A stretch of 64,000 bases of DNA, taken from Ostrinia nubilalis (lineage: Eukaryota > Arthropoda > Insecta > Lepidoptera > Crambidae). A model generated the notes under the pieces. It saw only the letters and a list, made by a program, of their open reading frames with translations. It searched no databases and had not been told where the DNA came from. Below, piece by piece: positions 35,497 through 64,000 of this stretch. Position numbers and translations under genes: made by a program. Numbering within the stretch: the stretch's first letter is position 1; each line of letters starts with the position of its first letter. The stretch covers positions 9,030,001 to 9,094,000 of the forward strand of contig NC_087119.1 in assembly GCF_963855985.1 (NCBI RefSeq), given 5' to 3'.

Positions 35497-38400
35497 TATA
35501 TTTACCAGTTAGAAACATTGTTGTCTATAATAGTACTTAACAACTAGGTAGATGTATAAAAAATAAAATAATCTTCATAAGCAAGTAGTTCGATACTTTA
35601 CACATACATAATGCAAACAATTGCGTTATAGCTAACAATACAAAATCAGCTTTTGTAGCAATTGTTCGCTATAATTAAATTAACATACAAAATAAAGTAA
35701 TTAAGGTCTAACTGGAACGCACTAAACTAAATAACATAATAGAAGTAGAACTACAGAACTTTTTTATTATTCGGTATTATTAAGCACAAATCGATTGGAA
35801 AATTGTCGAATTTACGAAGTAACATAATCAAGTATTACATAATAGTATTGACATATAACATTCAGAAGGTAATATTATCTTTCCATTATTCGATTTAAAC
35901 AGCCACAACAATGAATTAGTTACATAATATTATGAATATACATTTCTATGCTTCCCAGCTGTAAGCTTATTTTTTATTTGCGTGATTATTTAGTTTCTAC
36001 GGAGAATAAACATCTTCATTAGGTCACATGATTGTCAAATATAATTTTCACAATTGTTTAATTTAGTATTAATCTGAATCAATGTTCAAATTAGGCCCAG
36101 GATAGTTACTTTTGTTACTAAACAACAAGAAGATATTTGCATTATGTAGGTACTAACTAATATTTTCAATATTTGTCACTAAAGTTTGATATTTTCTTAC
36201 AATTACTAGTATTCGTAAGAAAATATATTTTTAATCTACCTTTACAATTTAATACACTGTATACATATCATACAGGATGATAAGGTAACAACAACAGTGA
36301 TATTCTAGAACCGTAAAATAAATTCGTACATAACATGCATAGTAACAATGGGGCAATACTCCCTACCTTGAAGAATAAAATTATAGTTCGGAACATTTTG
36401 GCTATAACATGTCTTGATTTTAATGCTAACACATAGTTTTTTTAGTTATTATGTATTATTTATTACCTTTACGTTCCCAGAATAAAACTATATTGATTCT
36501 AACATATATTACATCAATACACCAGCGGATTTAAAACTGCATAACATTTTAAATACATATAGAATGAAGCCTATTTAAATATGGTTAATTAATATATATT
36601 TTGATACATTATGATTTCCTCTTCGGGATGAGGCCATGTGGTTGAAGTCACACTAGTAAGGCCCAGAACAGACGGTGAAATTTCGTTGCAGTTGCGTTTC
36701 ACCGTGTGTTCTGGGCTTAAGTCAACAAGAACACATTGTAACATGGCCGGTACGTTCAACTTTTACATGCTGAAGAGAAAGCTATTAGACACTTTTTATT
36801 CACTAAATGTTGTAATAATAAAGCTGGAAGCGAGGACCATTCGCACCTTTGAAGATATTACCACAGATATTACTGTATCTTTTCGCAGTAATTCCTACAA
36901 GGTAAGATAAAAATAAGAGACTGTGAGTAATACCCAAGTCAATAAAATTTGCTTATGTAACAATTCATCGTAATAAACACAAATTGCAATGATGGTTGTA
37001 GTTTCGATACAAGTGACATATCAGCAATTACCTTCGATTTTGCGTAAGTACATAGTTACATTCATATGTACCAGTTTTTTTACCTTAATAAACACATAAA
37101 ACCATAATTTAAACTTGATTTAATCAAATAGCAGACTATTTAAATAACTGAAACCAAGTACACAGGTTTCATTCACGATTATCTATCTACATACATACAT
37201 AACTTTAGGTAAAAATAACAATATGTTTAAATGCTAACTATAGTCCTTTATTACAAGCTTGTCATGTAGGTACGTGTTAGTTTTAAAATAGGTTTATTTT
37301 TTATTGGTACAAAAATATTTCATACAATTTAGTTTTCAAATCTGGAGGGTTCTTCGTATGGACGTGCACTTAAGGGCTTTCATAATATGGGAATGCTGAA
37401 ACCGTATGAAGTCTAGCTAGAGTTGATTCTATCCAGAAAAATATCGCCCAAAAGCATATTCTCTAGTATAAACTAAAGGACCAGTAAGCAATTGTGTAGT
37501 GTTAATAAAAATTACTGTTAATGCCATTAAAAAAGGAGATGACGAAGGAAACTATCGTATACACATTGCCATGGTGAAAATAAATACCAGTAGTTTAGTG
37601 ATTCCAGTATCTCATCATAGCCTAAAAAACCTTTACGAGGTTTCGTAGATTGCAAGATGAACGCGGTTTTAACGTTTCAATATTATATTCTTTGTACATT
37701 TTGATGCAGGATGTGATATTTTGTAAATACATACTCTGTTTTTTGTGAATAATAATGTGTATATGAATACTATATCTATAGTATATTGCATTATATAAAG
37801 AGCGAATATGAAACCGATAATTCATGGAAAGAAAACTATTTATCTTGACTACATCTTCATAGTAAATCGATATTTACTGATTAAGTGTGTCTGATATACC
37901 CGAATAATAAAATTTTAAGTGTAATCTTCAAAGATCAATGAATGGTTAAAATGAATTAAAAACTGATACAAAAAACCATAGAAGTACGCTCAAAATTTCA
38001 TATTCGCTCTTTTTGCAGACTTATCAATATATCTCTGAGAATAAATGGATTTTATTTACATTTGTCACAAAATATAGCAACTATTTATGTGCAATATTAC
38101 AACCTCATACCCATATATTTTTCTGTAAAGCACTGATTTGATGACAAGCTTTAAGAATTAAGTGATATTAATCACTGAAGGGATACTTAAATATAAACTG
38201 CTTACTCGCAAGAAAAAATAATAATATCAGCTTTTTAGTTAAAACAATTATTTGTATTACGTACTTACATAACATATCTAAACGTAAATATACAAAAATA
38301 ACTGACAAGCACAAGACAACACTTGTGTAAATTTCTTTAGGCCTAAAAGTCTTTAATTTAGAGAAAATAACAATACTCGGCAGGTCGGTTACATTATGGT

Positions 38401-38637
38401 CCGTATTAAAAAATGATATCCGAATATGAATCTAACACTCAAGATAAGTCATGTCGCAATTTTCTCCAAAGTGCATTAAAATTAAAACAAACTAAAAAGA
38501 TTCATGAGTGTAAGTACATTCATATTTTAATATCGCTTGATACCTAATATGAACCTAAGGTGTATATTAAAAAACAATCTTCGAAGCTCGATTCAATTTT
38601 AGTCATAGATAAGATTCCTTTGAGTAGTCTAAATATA
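35497..38637. other. AT-rich sequence with one short palindrome
   Basis: 36656-36720 is a near-perfect hairpin (AGGCCCAGAACAGACGGTGA / TTTCACCGTGTGTTCTGGGC, loop ~16 nt), probably a MITE relic. Nothing else was recognised over 3 kb. Confidence 0.45.
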
Positions 38638-39684
38638 CAGTGTGTCCGGGCATGTAGTGATCAAACTTTAAAGGCGTAATCTATGAACAATTTTATCGAT
38701 GAAAATACTTCAAATTTGGGGTTTGACCCATTTCTCGAAAAATTACATCGATTTAAGTTTTTAATTTTTAGTTTACACCTCTTCTTTAAAAAACAAGTGA
38801 AAGCGTGGGTAGCTTAACATTAATAGGCAAATATTTTATATCATGCGATAGCCAATAAAATTATCTATTAGTAGAAGAAGAAAACAGACACAAATTTCAT
38901 ACATTTTATGGGAGTAAGAATGGATTGAATTAGAAAAATACAATACTTTTTTCACTTTTTTTTCAGTTATTTTCCAACAAAAGAAAAACCAGGTCGTTAA
39001 GGTATGTTTTAGTTGCATTGTATTATTAGTATTTGAGCTATTCTACAAAACGAATGTAAATTTATTAGTCTACGTCTATTAGTTTCGACGTAATTGTTGA
39101 AAAAAGATACCCCTTCCCAGCGGTTTCCATAGCGCACGCGACATGCGAAAATGCACTGCCTGAAAGAATCACACAACCTATTCCGATTACTATGGAAACC
39201 GCTGGGAAGGGGTATCTTTGTTCAACAATTACGTCGAAACTAATAGACGTAGACTAATAAATTTACATTCGTTTTGTAGAATAGCTCAAATACTAAAAAT
39301 ACAATGCAAATAAAACATACCTTAACGACCTGGTTTTTCTTGTGTTGGAAAATAACTGAAAAAGAAGTGAAAAAAGTAATGTGTTTTTCTAATTCAATCC
39401 ATTGTTACTCCCATAAAATGTATGAAATTTGTGTCTATTTTCTTCTTCTACTAATAGATAATTTTATTGGCTATCGCATGATATAAAATATTTGCCTATT
39501 AATGTTAAACTACCCACGCTTTCACTTGTTTTTTAAAGAAGAGGTGTAAACTAAAAATTAAAAACTTAAATCGATGTAATTTTTCGAGAAATGGGTCAGG
39601 CCCCAAATTTGAAGTATTTTTATCGATAAAATTGTCCCTAGATTTTGCCCTTAAAGTTTGATCACTACAAGCCCGGACACACTG
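38638..39684. mobile_element. 1.05-kb fold-back element, CAGTGTGTCCGGGC ends
   Basis: TA on both sides. It consists of two ~490-bp arms in opposite orientation, highly similar, around a ~60-bp centre (about 39131-39190). The arms begin CAGTGTGTCCGGGC and meet at CCCCTTCCCAGCGGTTTCCA. Short matching open frames in the two arms are a by-product of the symmetry. Confidence 0.92.
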
Positions 39685-40918
39685 TATATTACAGTCAGAC
39701 CGCAAAAATCAGTCAAAAGTAGTTTTGACTGATGCTCTTGGTCAATATCACTTTTGATGATTGATTTTTCCAGTCAAAAGTGTTATTGACCGATTATGAG
39801 TTTTGAATGTAACACATACCTATAACTTCAACCAATCAAGAACCTGAATGTATGCTTGAAGTTGTATGGAATTTTAATATGCACCTGCAATAACAGTCCT
39901 GCTGAAAGTCTTCCCTCTCGAACTTGGTTGTGTCAGACCAATGCCTGATACAGCTTTACGAGATCTTTAGAAAGATGGCTTTTATAGAACATAAATATAC
40001 GATACGCCCCAATTTTTAATCACCGATGTAAGTAAGTTTTACACCCGTATTCACAAACGATGTTTGCCTAAGTGTAGCAGCAACGCTATGCGAAGTCGAA
40101 CGCTAGATCTCTGTGATTTGTTCGTTTGTGTCACTCTGCAACTCAAGTATTGTCTATGAATAGCTTTTTTGGATTCTGTGCTTCCATGCGCACTGTGAGA
40201 CCTCATAGTAATGTTTGTGAATACGGGTGTTAGTGAACGTGGTGAATCCAATATTAATTACATTCTTGCGATCCCATCCCTAAATGGTCAACATAATTAT
40301 AAAGGTGTCAACTATCCTACTTTTATGAAATATCAATTTAGGCATTCATAGCACCGGGGACTGGCTTGAGCCTCGTCTCGCTTAGCTGATAGTACCTCAT
40401 TATGGAGCCTCTAGGAGCCCCTCCTCTCCCTAAAAGAATGATATAATATTTTGGTCTTTATATTATTTAAGATTAAGTTTCTTTTAAATTTTCTGAATTC
40501 CGATGTTTTTGAACTTACCACTAAAGAAAAATAATTTTAATTAGCGAACTTGTCTAGTCTCTTGCTATTCTCGAATTTATATCAGCAAATGCCACTGATT
40601 CAGGCTTCGTTGTATAAGTAAATTAAGAAACTTCAAAAATCCTCACAAGTCAGCAGATATTTAACCTATTAAAATTTTGAGCAAATCACGATTTTTTAAA
40701 CGCAAACAACCCAACGTTAGAACGAATCTAATGTAATTTCTAGCTGATATTAACATAAGTGTAGTATACAGGGTGGACACGATAAGATATCAAAAAACTG
40801 GTTACACTGGTCCACAGGTGGACACGTAATTAAATAATTTATGCTGTTGAAATAAGAATTATTTTTAGGTTTTCTGCAATTTTTGACTTCGTCTAACTGT
40901 TGCTGTAAAATGTGTTTA
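39685..40918. other. AT-rich sequence with a GCCCGTATTCAC-type MITE
   Basis: 40042-40230 is a copy of the ACCCGTATTCACAAAC / GTTTGTGAATACGGGT MITE. 40769-40815 is a relic of the CAGGGTGGAAACG family. The short run 39712-39800 repeats variants of CAGTCAAAAGT. Otherwise nothing recognised. Confidence 0.5.
40042..40230. mobile_element. Short MITE, CCCGTATTCAC ends (copy 2)
   Basis: ACCCGTATTCACAAACGATG at the left, GTAATGTTTGTGAATACGGG at the right. Compared with 30491-30623 it is in the opposite orientation, with GTGCGCACTGTGAGA-type text near its right end. Confidence 0.85.
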
Positions 40919-42316
40919 TAGTCCAGTCATTATAGTAAGTTCACCTCGGAATTCGAGATACCCAGCTGTAAGTCTGTAAATACGTGTATATTGACACCCT
41001 AAAAGTTGTCTCAAAACCTACATATGGTAGGGTGTAAGCAACTATTAAATTTCAAGGTCAACGGTCACAAAAATCGTTTTTTTGCGCTTTTTTTAGAAAT
41101 ATCTCATTTCCTGTGGGTTTTTTGCTATTTGTATTTATTATCAATATTGTAGAATACTAAATTCTCTACAAATTTTGTTTAAAAAATTTTTTTATACGGT
41201 GAACCGTTTTCGAGATAGAGGGCGGAGAGCGCGCGGTCACTGCATCACTTCAGGTCAACTTAAGCGGTTTAGGTTTTTCATACAAAAGGATTTTCCCGCT
41301 AATTCCCGTGGGAATTTCATTAATTACTTGTTGTAAATAAGCTTTAAGTTTACTAAGGTACCTACATGCCAAATTTCAAGCGTCTAACTTCCGTTAAGCG
41401 TTTAGATTTTTCATACAAAAGGATTTTCCCGCTAATTCCTGTTCCCGTGGGAATTCCTAAGTATACTATAACCTGCCCAGGTGTATGAAGAATAATTGTA
41501 CCAAGTTTCGTTAAAATCCGTCGAGTAGTTTTTGTTTCTATAAGGAACATACAGACGGACAGAATTCTATACATGAAATATATTTTCAAAATAACTATCA
41601 GGGGGTGATTAGTGATCGATACTGATGCCAAAAATGCAATCAGTAAAATTTTTGTCTGTCTGTCTGTCCGTCTGTATGTTCCTTATAGAAACAAAAACTA
41701 CTCGACGGATTTTAACGAAACTTGGTACAATTATTCTTCATACACCTGGGCAGGTTATAGTTTACTTAGGAATTCCCACGGGAACAGGAATTAGCGGGAA
41801 AATCCTTTTGTATGAAAAATCTAAACGCTTAACGGAAGTTAGACGCTTGAAATTTGGCATGTAGGTACCTTAGTAAACTTAAAGCTTATTTACAACAAGT
41901 AATTAATGAAATTCCCACGGGAATTAGCGGGAAAATCCTTTTGTATGAAAAACCTAAACCGCTTAAGTTGACCTGAAGTGATGCAGTGACCGCGCGCTCT
42001 CCGCCCTCTATCTCGAAAACGGTTCACCGTATAAAAAAATTTTTTAAACAAAATTTGTAGAGAATTTAGTATTCTACAATATTGATAATAAATACAAATA
42101 GCAAAAAACCCATAGGAAATGAGATATTTCCAAAAAAAGCGCAAAAAACCGATTTTTGTGACCTTTGACCTTAAAATTTAATAGTTGCTTACACCCTACC
42201 ATATGTAGGTTTTGAGACAACTTTTAGGGTGTCAATATACAAGTATTTACAGACTTACAGCTGGGTATCTCTAATTCCGAGATTCTTACCTAATTTAAGC
42301 TTAAATGACTGGACTA
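40919..42316. mobile_element. 1.4-kb giant palindrome / fold-back element
   Basis: The outer edges are TAGTCCAGTCATT and AATGACTGGACTA. The arms of ~620 bp (about 40950-41564 and 41660-42287) are highly similar and inverted around a ~95-bp centre. The inner parts of both arms match the 32460-32956 repeat (CGACGGATTTTAACGAAACT, GTCTGTCTG tract). Confidence 0.88.
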
Positions 42317-43490
42317 TTAAATTATGAGCTATGATGTTATGTCGACAGTGAAAAAAATTAATTTAAATCGCAATTGGATTATACAAGGTTCATCTATCAT
42401 TTGGAAATAAGCTCGCCAAACAATTTGCTATTTCATGCCGCTGACAGACACGCCTTTTAAGGATTTCTTTCAAAACTTCTACACCTATGTTCTATTGTTC
42501 TGAATTATGTCAATTTCCACTTGATATTAGCACAAATAAACCCCTGAAAGAGGTTTGAATGCAAGCAAAGAAGAAGAAGACGCAACTCGATGTTGGGATA
42601 TTATGGGTCTTAGCTGCCCATTTGGCGGTACAGGAATGTAGATTATAATAATATATTATTTAAAATACACGCACTTATTACCTAAAAAGCCCATTGAACT
42701 ATGTATACATCCAGAATAGTTAAACACACAGGATCAAGGATATTGGCAATTCGCTTATTGAAACTGACATCATGTCTACCTTACATATAATAACATATAA
42801 CACTGTATGTATGTAGCTAACACAGATCTAAAGGAAAGAGAGTTGTAGATGATCGCTATGATCACATTGAATAGGTACTAATTAACTTCAACATCTATCA
42901 GAATAGTTGTTTGAGAGAATTGAATCTGTAAATGTACTACAATTGAACGATAGTCACACAAAAATGTCACACTAGTGTGATAGTGGTGAATTAATTTATC
43001 TGTAATCACATCAACACACTTTCCACCCAATTAGCGTTGTCAAACGGTTTTGTATTACTTAACTTGCCCTGTTTTTATTTGGGTCAAATTTAGTAACTGA
43101 TATTAATTTGGTAAAAATCTTTTGTTCAGATAACAATATAATTTGATACATTCTGTATCATTGTAAAGTCAAGATGGCCGCCGCTATAAAATGGCGGATT
43201 ACATACGGATAATTTGCACAAATTACCTCCATAAGGGTATCAAATGAAAAAGTTTGAGCTTGACTAGTAGCATAGAGTACACTATGAAAAAATAAAATGC
43301 CAGGTTACATATTTTTTCACAAAAAAACCAGTCACACTGGTGTGTCAACTTACTGTGATCACACTAGCGTATCGTAATGGTGTGTCTATGGTCCAGAAAA
43401 CGAAGGAGTCTCAGACAGTCGTGAGAGTGACTACGAATAAATATCGACCATTGCCAGACCAGCGTATTGGTTTGCGTATGGGACGGGCCT
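42317..43490. other. Intergenic sequence downstream of RSPRY1, nothing firm
   Basis: Contains several CACACTAGTGTGA / CACACTGGTGTG palindromes (42970-43390) and an AAGATGGCCGCC..AATGGCGG inverted motif at about 43173. These may be parts of a decayed element. Confidence 0.35.
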
Positions 43491-43535
43491 GAAATTGAAG
43501 CTACTGAAGTCAACCACTATCCGACTAGTATATTG

Positions 43536-43798
43536 AAATCGAAATTCTATTTAGTTCGTCAGACAGACAATAAAAAAATATTGGACATGTAGTTTTTCAT
43601 AATCGAATAATTACAGTATTATATTGAGTTGAAATGTCGCATGACGTCACTTTTGAGTAAAAAATCTACACAAAAGTGACGTCACGCGACATTTTAACTC
43701 GATGTAGCACTGTTATTATTTAATTATGAAAGACAATAAAAAATACGAGTCTAATATTTTCTGTGTGACGGACAAATAATTGAAATCATCTAGCCTAT
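43536..43798. mobile_element. Palindromic MITE with TGACGTCAC core (copy 2), in or near the RSPRY1 3'UTR
   Basis: Almost a full palindrome: GAGTTGAAATGTCGCATGAC..GTCACTTTT and AAAAGTGACGTCACGCGACA..AACTC. It is flanked by 45-bp direct repeats (43491-43535 and 43802-43846) beginning GAAATTGAAGCTACTGAAGT. It lies about 190 bp past the RSPRY1 stop codon. Confidence 0.82.
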
Positions 43799-43989
43799 TC
43801 AGAAATTGAAGCTACTGAAGTCAACCATTAACAGACTAGTATATTGGCTTGACTATGGGGTAAAGCTGAAATCGGAGCTGGTTAATTGAGGGGAGGGAAC
43901 ACATAGGAGGTGGAGCGTGGCGTGGAGGATTCGTCCATGGTGATGTTGGGGCTGGTGGGTTCGCTGGCGCTGGACGCGGAGGCCTTCTG

Positions 43990-62233
<18,244 letters not shown>

Positions 62234-63439
62234 CTGAAATTAAAGTATTTCGGTTAAGAATAACAAAAACTTTATTTGGTCACATACGAAGAACAATAAA
62301 CACAATACAGCAAAAGGTACGCTGTGGCATAAAGATGCCCACTCAGCATAAACACATGGGTGTACCGATATTGGTTTCCATGTACATATAAGCCGGGCAA
62401 GTATCACGTACTAATTTATGTTTTTCACAAGAAACTTTTTTCGAATATTAGGTTGAATTAACGCATTTACAGTAAAAATACCCTTTTTGTAAAAACTCAC
62501 GTGAGGTTAGAGGGAGGGAGGGGGAGGGGGGAGTCAAATCTTATGATATCTCACTAAGACGGGAGGGGGAGGAATCCGAAAAACGCCAAAATCACCTCAA
62601 ATAATTTATATTCTCCCCCTTTTCGGCAGGTTAAAGAATGAGCTATTGTTATTGTTACCTAATTAACGCAACTCCATCATAAAATCATAACTGTTTCTAT
62701 TGGCTTTGCGGTAGTCGGGTAAAAAAGTCGTAATATTAAGAATCAGAACTCGACTAACATTAAGCCTGGGACTGTTTAGTAGATGGATAAGGATGGACCA
62801 AACAAGAGTTAATATTAATCTCAGAATAAATCGTCAGTTTTGACATATTTCCGATACTGAAACTGTCAATGTGCCAGTTATACAAGGAGTTATTCTCGGA
62901 TTAAAGTTTGGTCGAATCGGGCCTAAATGTATTACTCTTTCACACTATAAGTACTTAATTAATATTGATGAGGCTTGTGCGTATATGCGCTCAACTTAAG
63001 TCTGTTTTTGCCATCAACCAAATAAGTTGATTTAAATATTTAATTAACACAGACTATGACAAGGCTGTGCGGTTTATAAGAAGGTAATTAAGTAAATCAA
63101 TGAAAATTTCAGGCTCATTTTAAGGTGCATGTAACAAATTGATGGATATACAATTTATACAGTGAAAATACATAATCTGTAGTAAAAGCGCTATAAGTTA
63201 ATCATTATACAGTATTATCTTAAATAAGGTACCTACCTTTTAAGGAAAAAGAGTACCTACAATCAAAGAGATTTTATAAATAGCAGCGTTAGGTCAAACC
63301 ACTCTCCTCTCAGCAGATTGGTTGATTATTACAAATTGAATTATGACTAACTGAATCATAAAAGACGTGAGCATTGTAACTCAATAGTTACTTATTGAAG
63401 CAGTTGCACTTTAGATTCCCGCCTGTTCGAGGACTAAGG
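62234..63439 (-). other. Upstream RSPRY1 intron (or 5' region), no further exon found
   Basis: Contains a G-rich tract GAGGGAGGGAGGGGGAGGGG at about 62510-62535. No coding exon matching the expected N-terminal part of RSPRY1 was found, so this should be intron. Confidence 0.55.
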
Positions 63440-63617
63440 AAATTTCGTTCGTTCGTTCGTTTCAGCCGAAAGACGTCCACTGCTGGACAAAGGCCTCCTC
63501 CAAGAATTTCCACAAAGACCGGGACTGCGCCGCTCGCATCCAGGCACCTCCCGCGACCTTCACCAGATCGTCGGTCCACCTAGAGGGAGGACTGCCCACG
63601 CTACGTCTTCCGGCTCG
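63440..63617 (-). pseudogene. RTE-type retrotransposon 3' end fragment
   Basis: Minus strand: the GRPxTRW..DLVKVAGG..W tail region and the CCAGCAGTGGACGTCTTTCG GCTGAAA end, as in the other RTE copies, next to a (GTTC)n/(GAAC)n tract at 63450-63462. Truncated, with no function. Confidence 0.75.
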
Positions 63618-63868
63618 TGGAAAATTTATAAATCCTAATTAATTAATTTTATTTTTCCTAAATTATGTATGTATGATACAGAACATGTTTTCTTTAAACA
63701 TTAATTGGGACTTGTCTAATCCAATCAAGTAATAAGTTTGATTTAATAATCAATCACTAATCATTTGTCCAGCACTGCCTAGTTCATCAAAACAAAAACT
63801 ATATTTTTCACTAATAATGAAATTCACAAATGTTCAGACAACTGTCAATTAATAGCCACAATAGGCTA

Positions 63869-64000
63869 GTTTCCTAAAAAAAACTTTGTCCGTCAATTAC
63901 ATTATCAAAAAATATTGGACACGTATATTTTTATTTGTCAATCAAAGTAATAACGAAGTTATGATGCGTTGAAATTCCGCGTGACGTCAAAAAGTAGATA
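63869..64000. mobile_element. Palindromic TGACGTCA MITE (copy 3), cut by the window edge
   Basis: Left half only: GTCCGTCAATTACATTATCA, AAAAATATTGGACACGTAT and GTTGAAATTCCGCGTGACGT, matching the family at 19491-19790 and 43536-43798. Confidence 0.7.

Noticed and set aside
36656..36720. Additional microRNA hairpin
   Set aside because: A near-perfect 24-bp palindrome with a 16-nt loop, but the sequence resembles a common lepidopteran repeat end and has no known mature microRNA seed.
38836..39486. Two matching 60-codon frames as paralogous genes
   Set aside because: They are the two arms of a fold-back element read in opposite directions, with no other coding evidence.
41362..41864. Paired frames MASVSITNHPL.. 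/ MPKMQSVKFLS.. as genes
   Set aside because: Symmetric translation of the palindromic repeat, including a (GTCT)n tract.

Overview
The window is AT-rich animal nuclear DNA, almost certainly from a moth or butterfly. The evidence is (i) the insect microRNA set mir-71 / mir-2 / mir-13 with lepidopteran-type mature sequences, (ii) a long gene with small exons bounded by GT..AG introns, and (iii) a dense load of repeat families common in lepidopteran genomes: RTE-type endonuclease-reverse transcriptase tails, MITEs with CAGGGTG.. ends, 'cgcggcttcgcccgcg' repeats, hAT, mariner and piggyBac derivatives. Nothing bacterial or viral was recognised.

Left part (1 to about 43.8 kb): no convincing protein-coding gene. 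Its functional content is a microRNA locus on the plus strand. mir-71 lies at 2.60-2.69 kb. A tight block of five mir-2/mir-13 hairpins lies at 27.13-27.78 kb, in the order mir-2, mir-13a, mir-13b, mir-2, mir-2. A GC-rich candidate exon ending in a splice donor (20.86-21.01 kb) and a candidate terminal exon with a splice acceptor and polyadenylation signal (28.32-28.64 kb) bracket the block and may belong to its host transcript. The space between and beyond is filled with nested DNA transposon remnants, several of them long fold-back elements (34.8-35.5, 38.6-39.7 and 40.9-42.3 kb).

Right part (43.99 to 62.23 kb): the 3' eight coding exons, on the minus strand, of the RSPRY1 orthologue (RING finger and SPRY domain protein, a probable E3 ubiquitin ligase). 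All splice phases agree and together give about 461 residues: a helical N-terminal region, the SPRY domain and a C-terminal RING finger. The first ~120 residues lie beyond the right edge. The introns hold a piggyBac derivative, a deleted mariner beside an unusual 733-bp TTTCCTAGGAA-rich element, a 5'-truncated RTE retrotransposon with a 10-bp target duplication, and copies of the gene's own exons. One SPRY exon is tandemly duplicated (one nearly intact copy, one decayed copy). The 3' part of the next SPRY exon has been amplified into a 147-bp minisatellite.

All calls are from reading the sequence. Family names rest on remembered family features, not on database searches, and exon-level calls for RSPRY1 rest on splice signals, phase and similarity to the remembered vertebrate protein.
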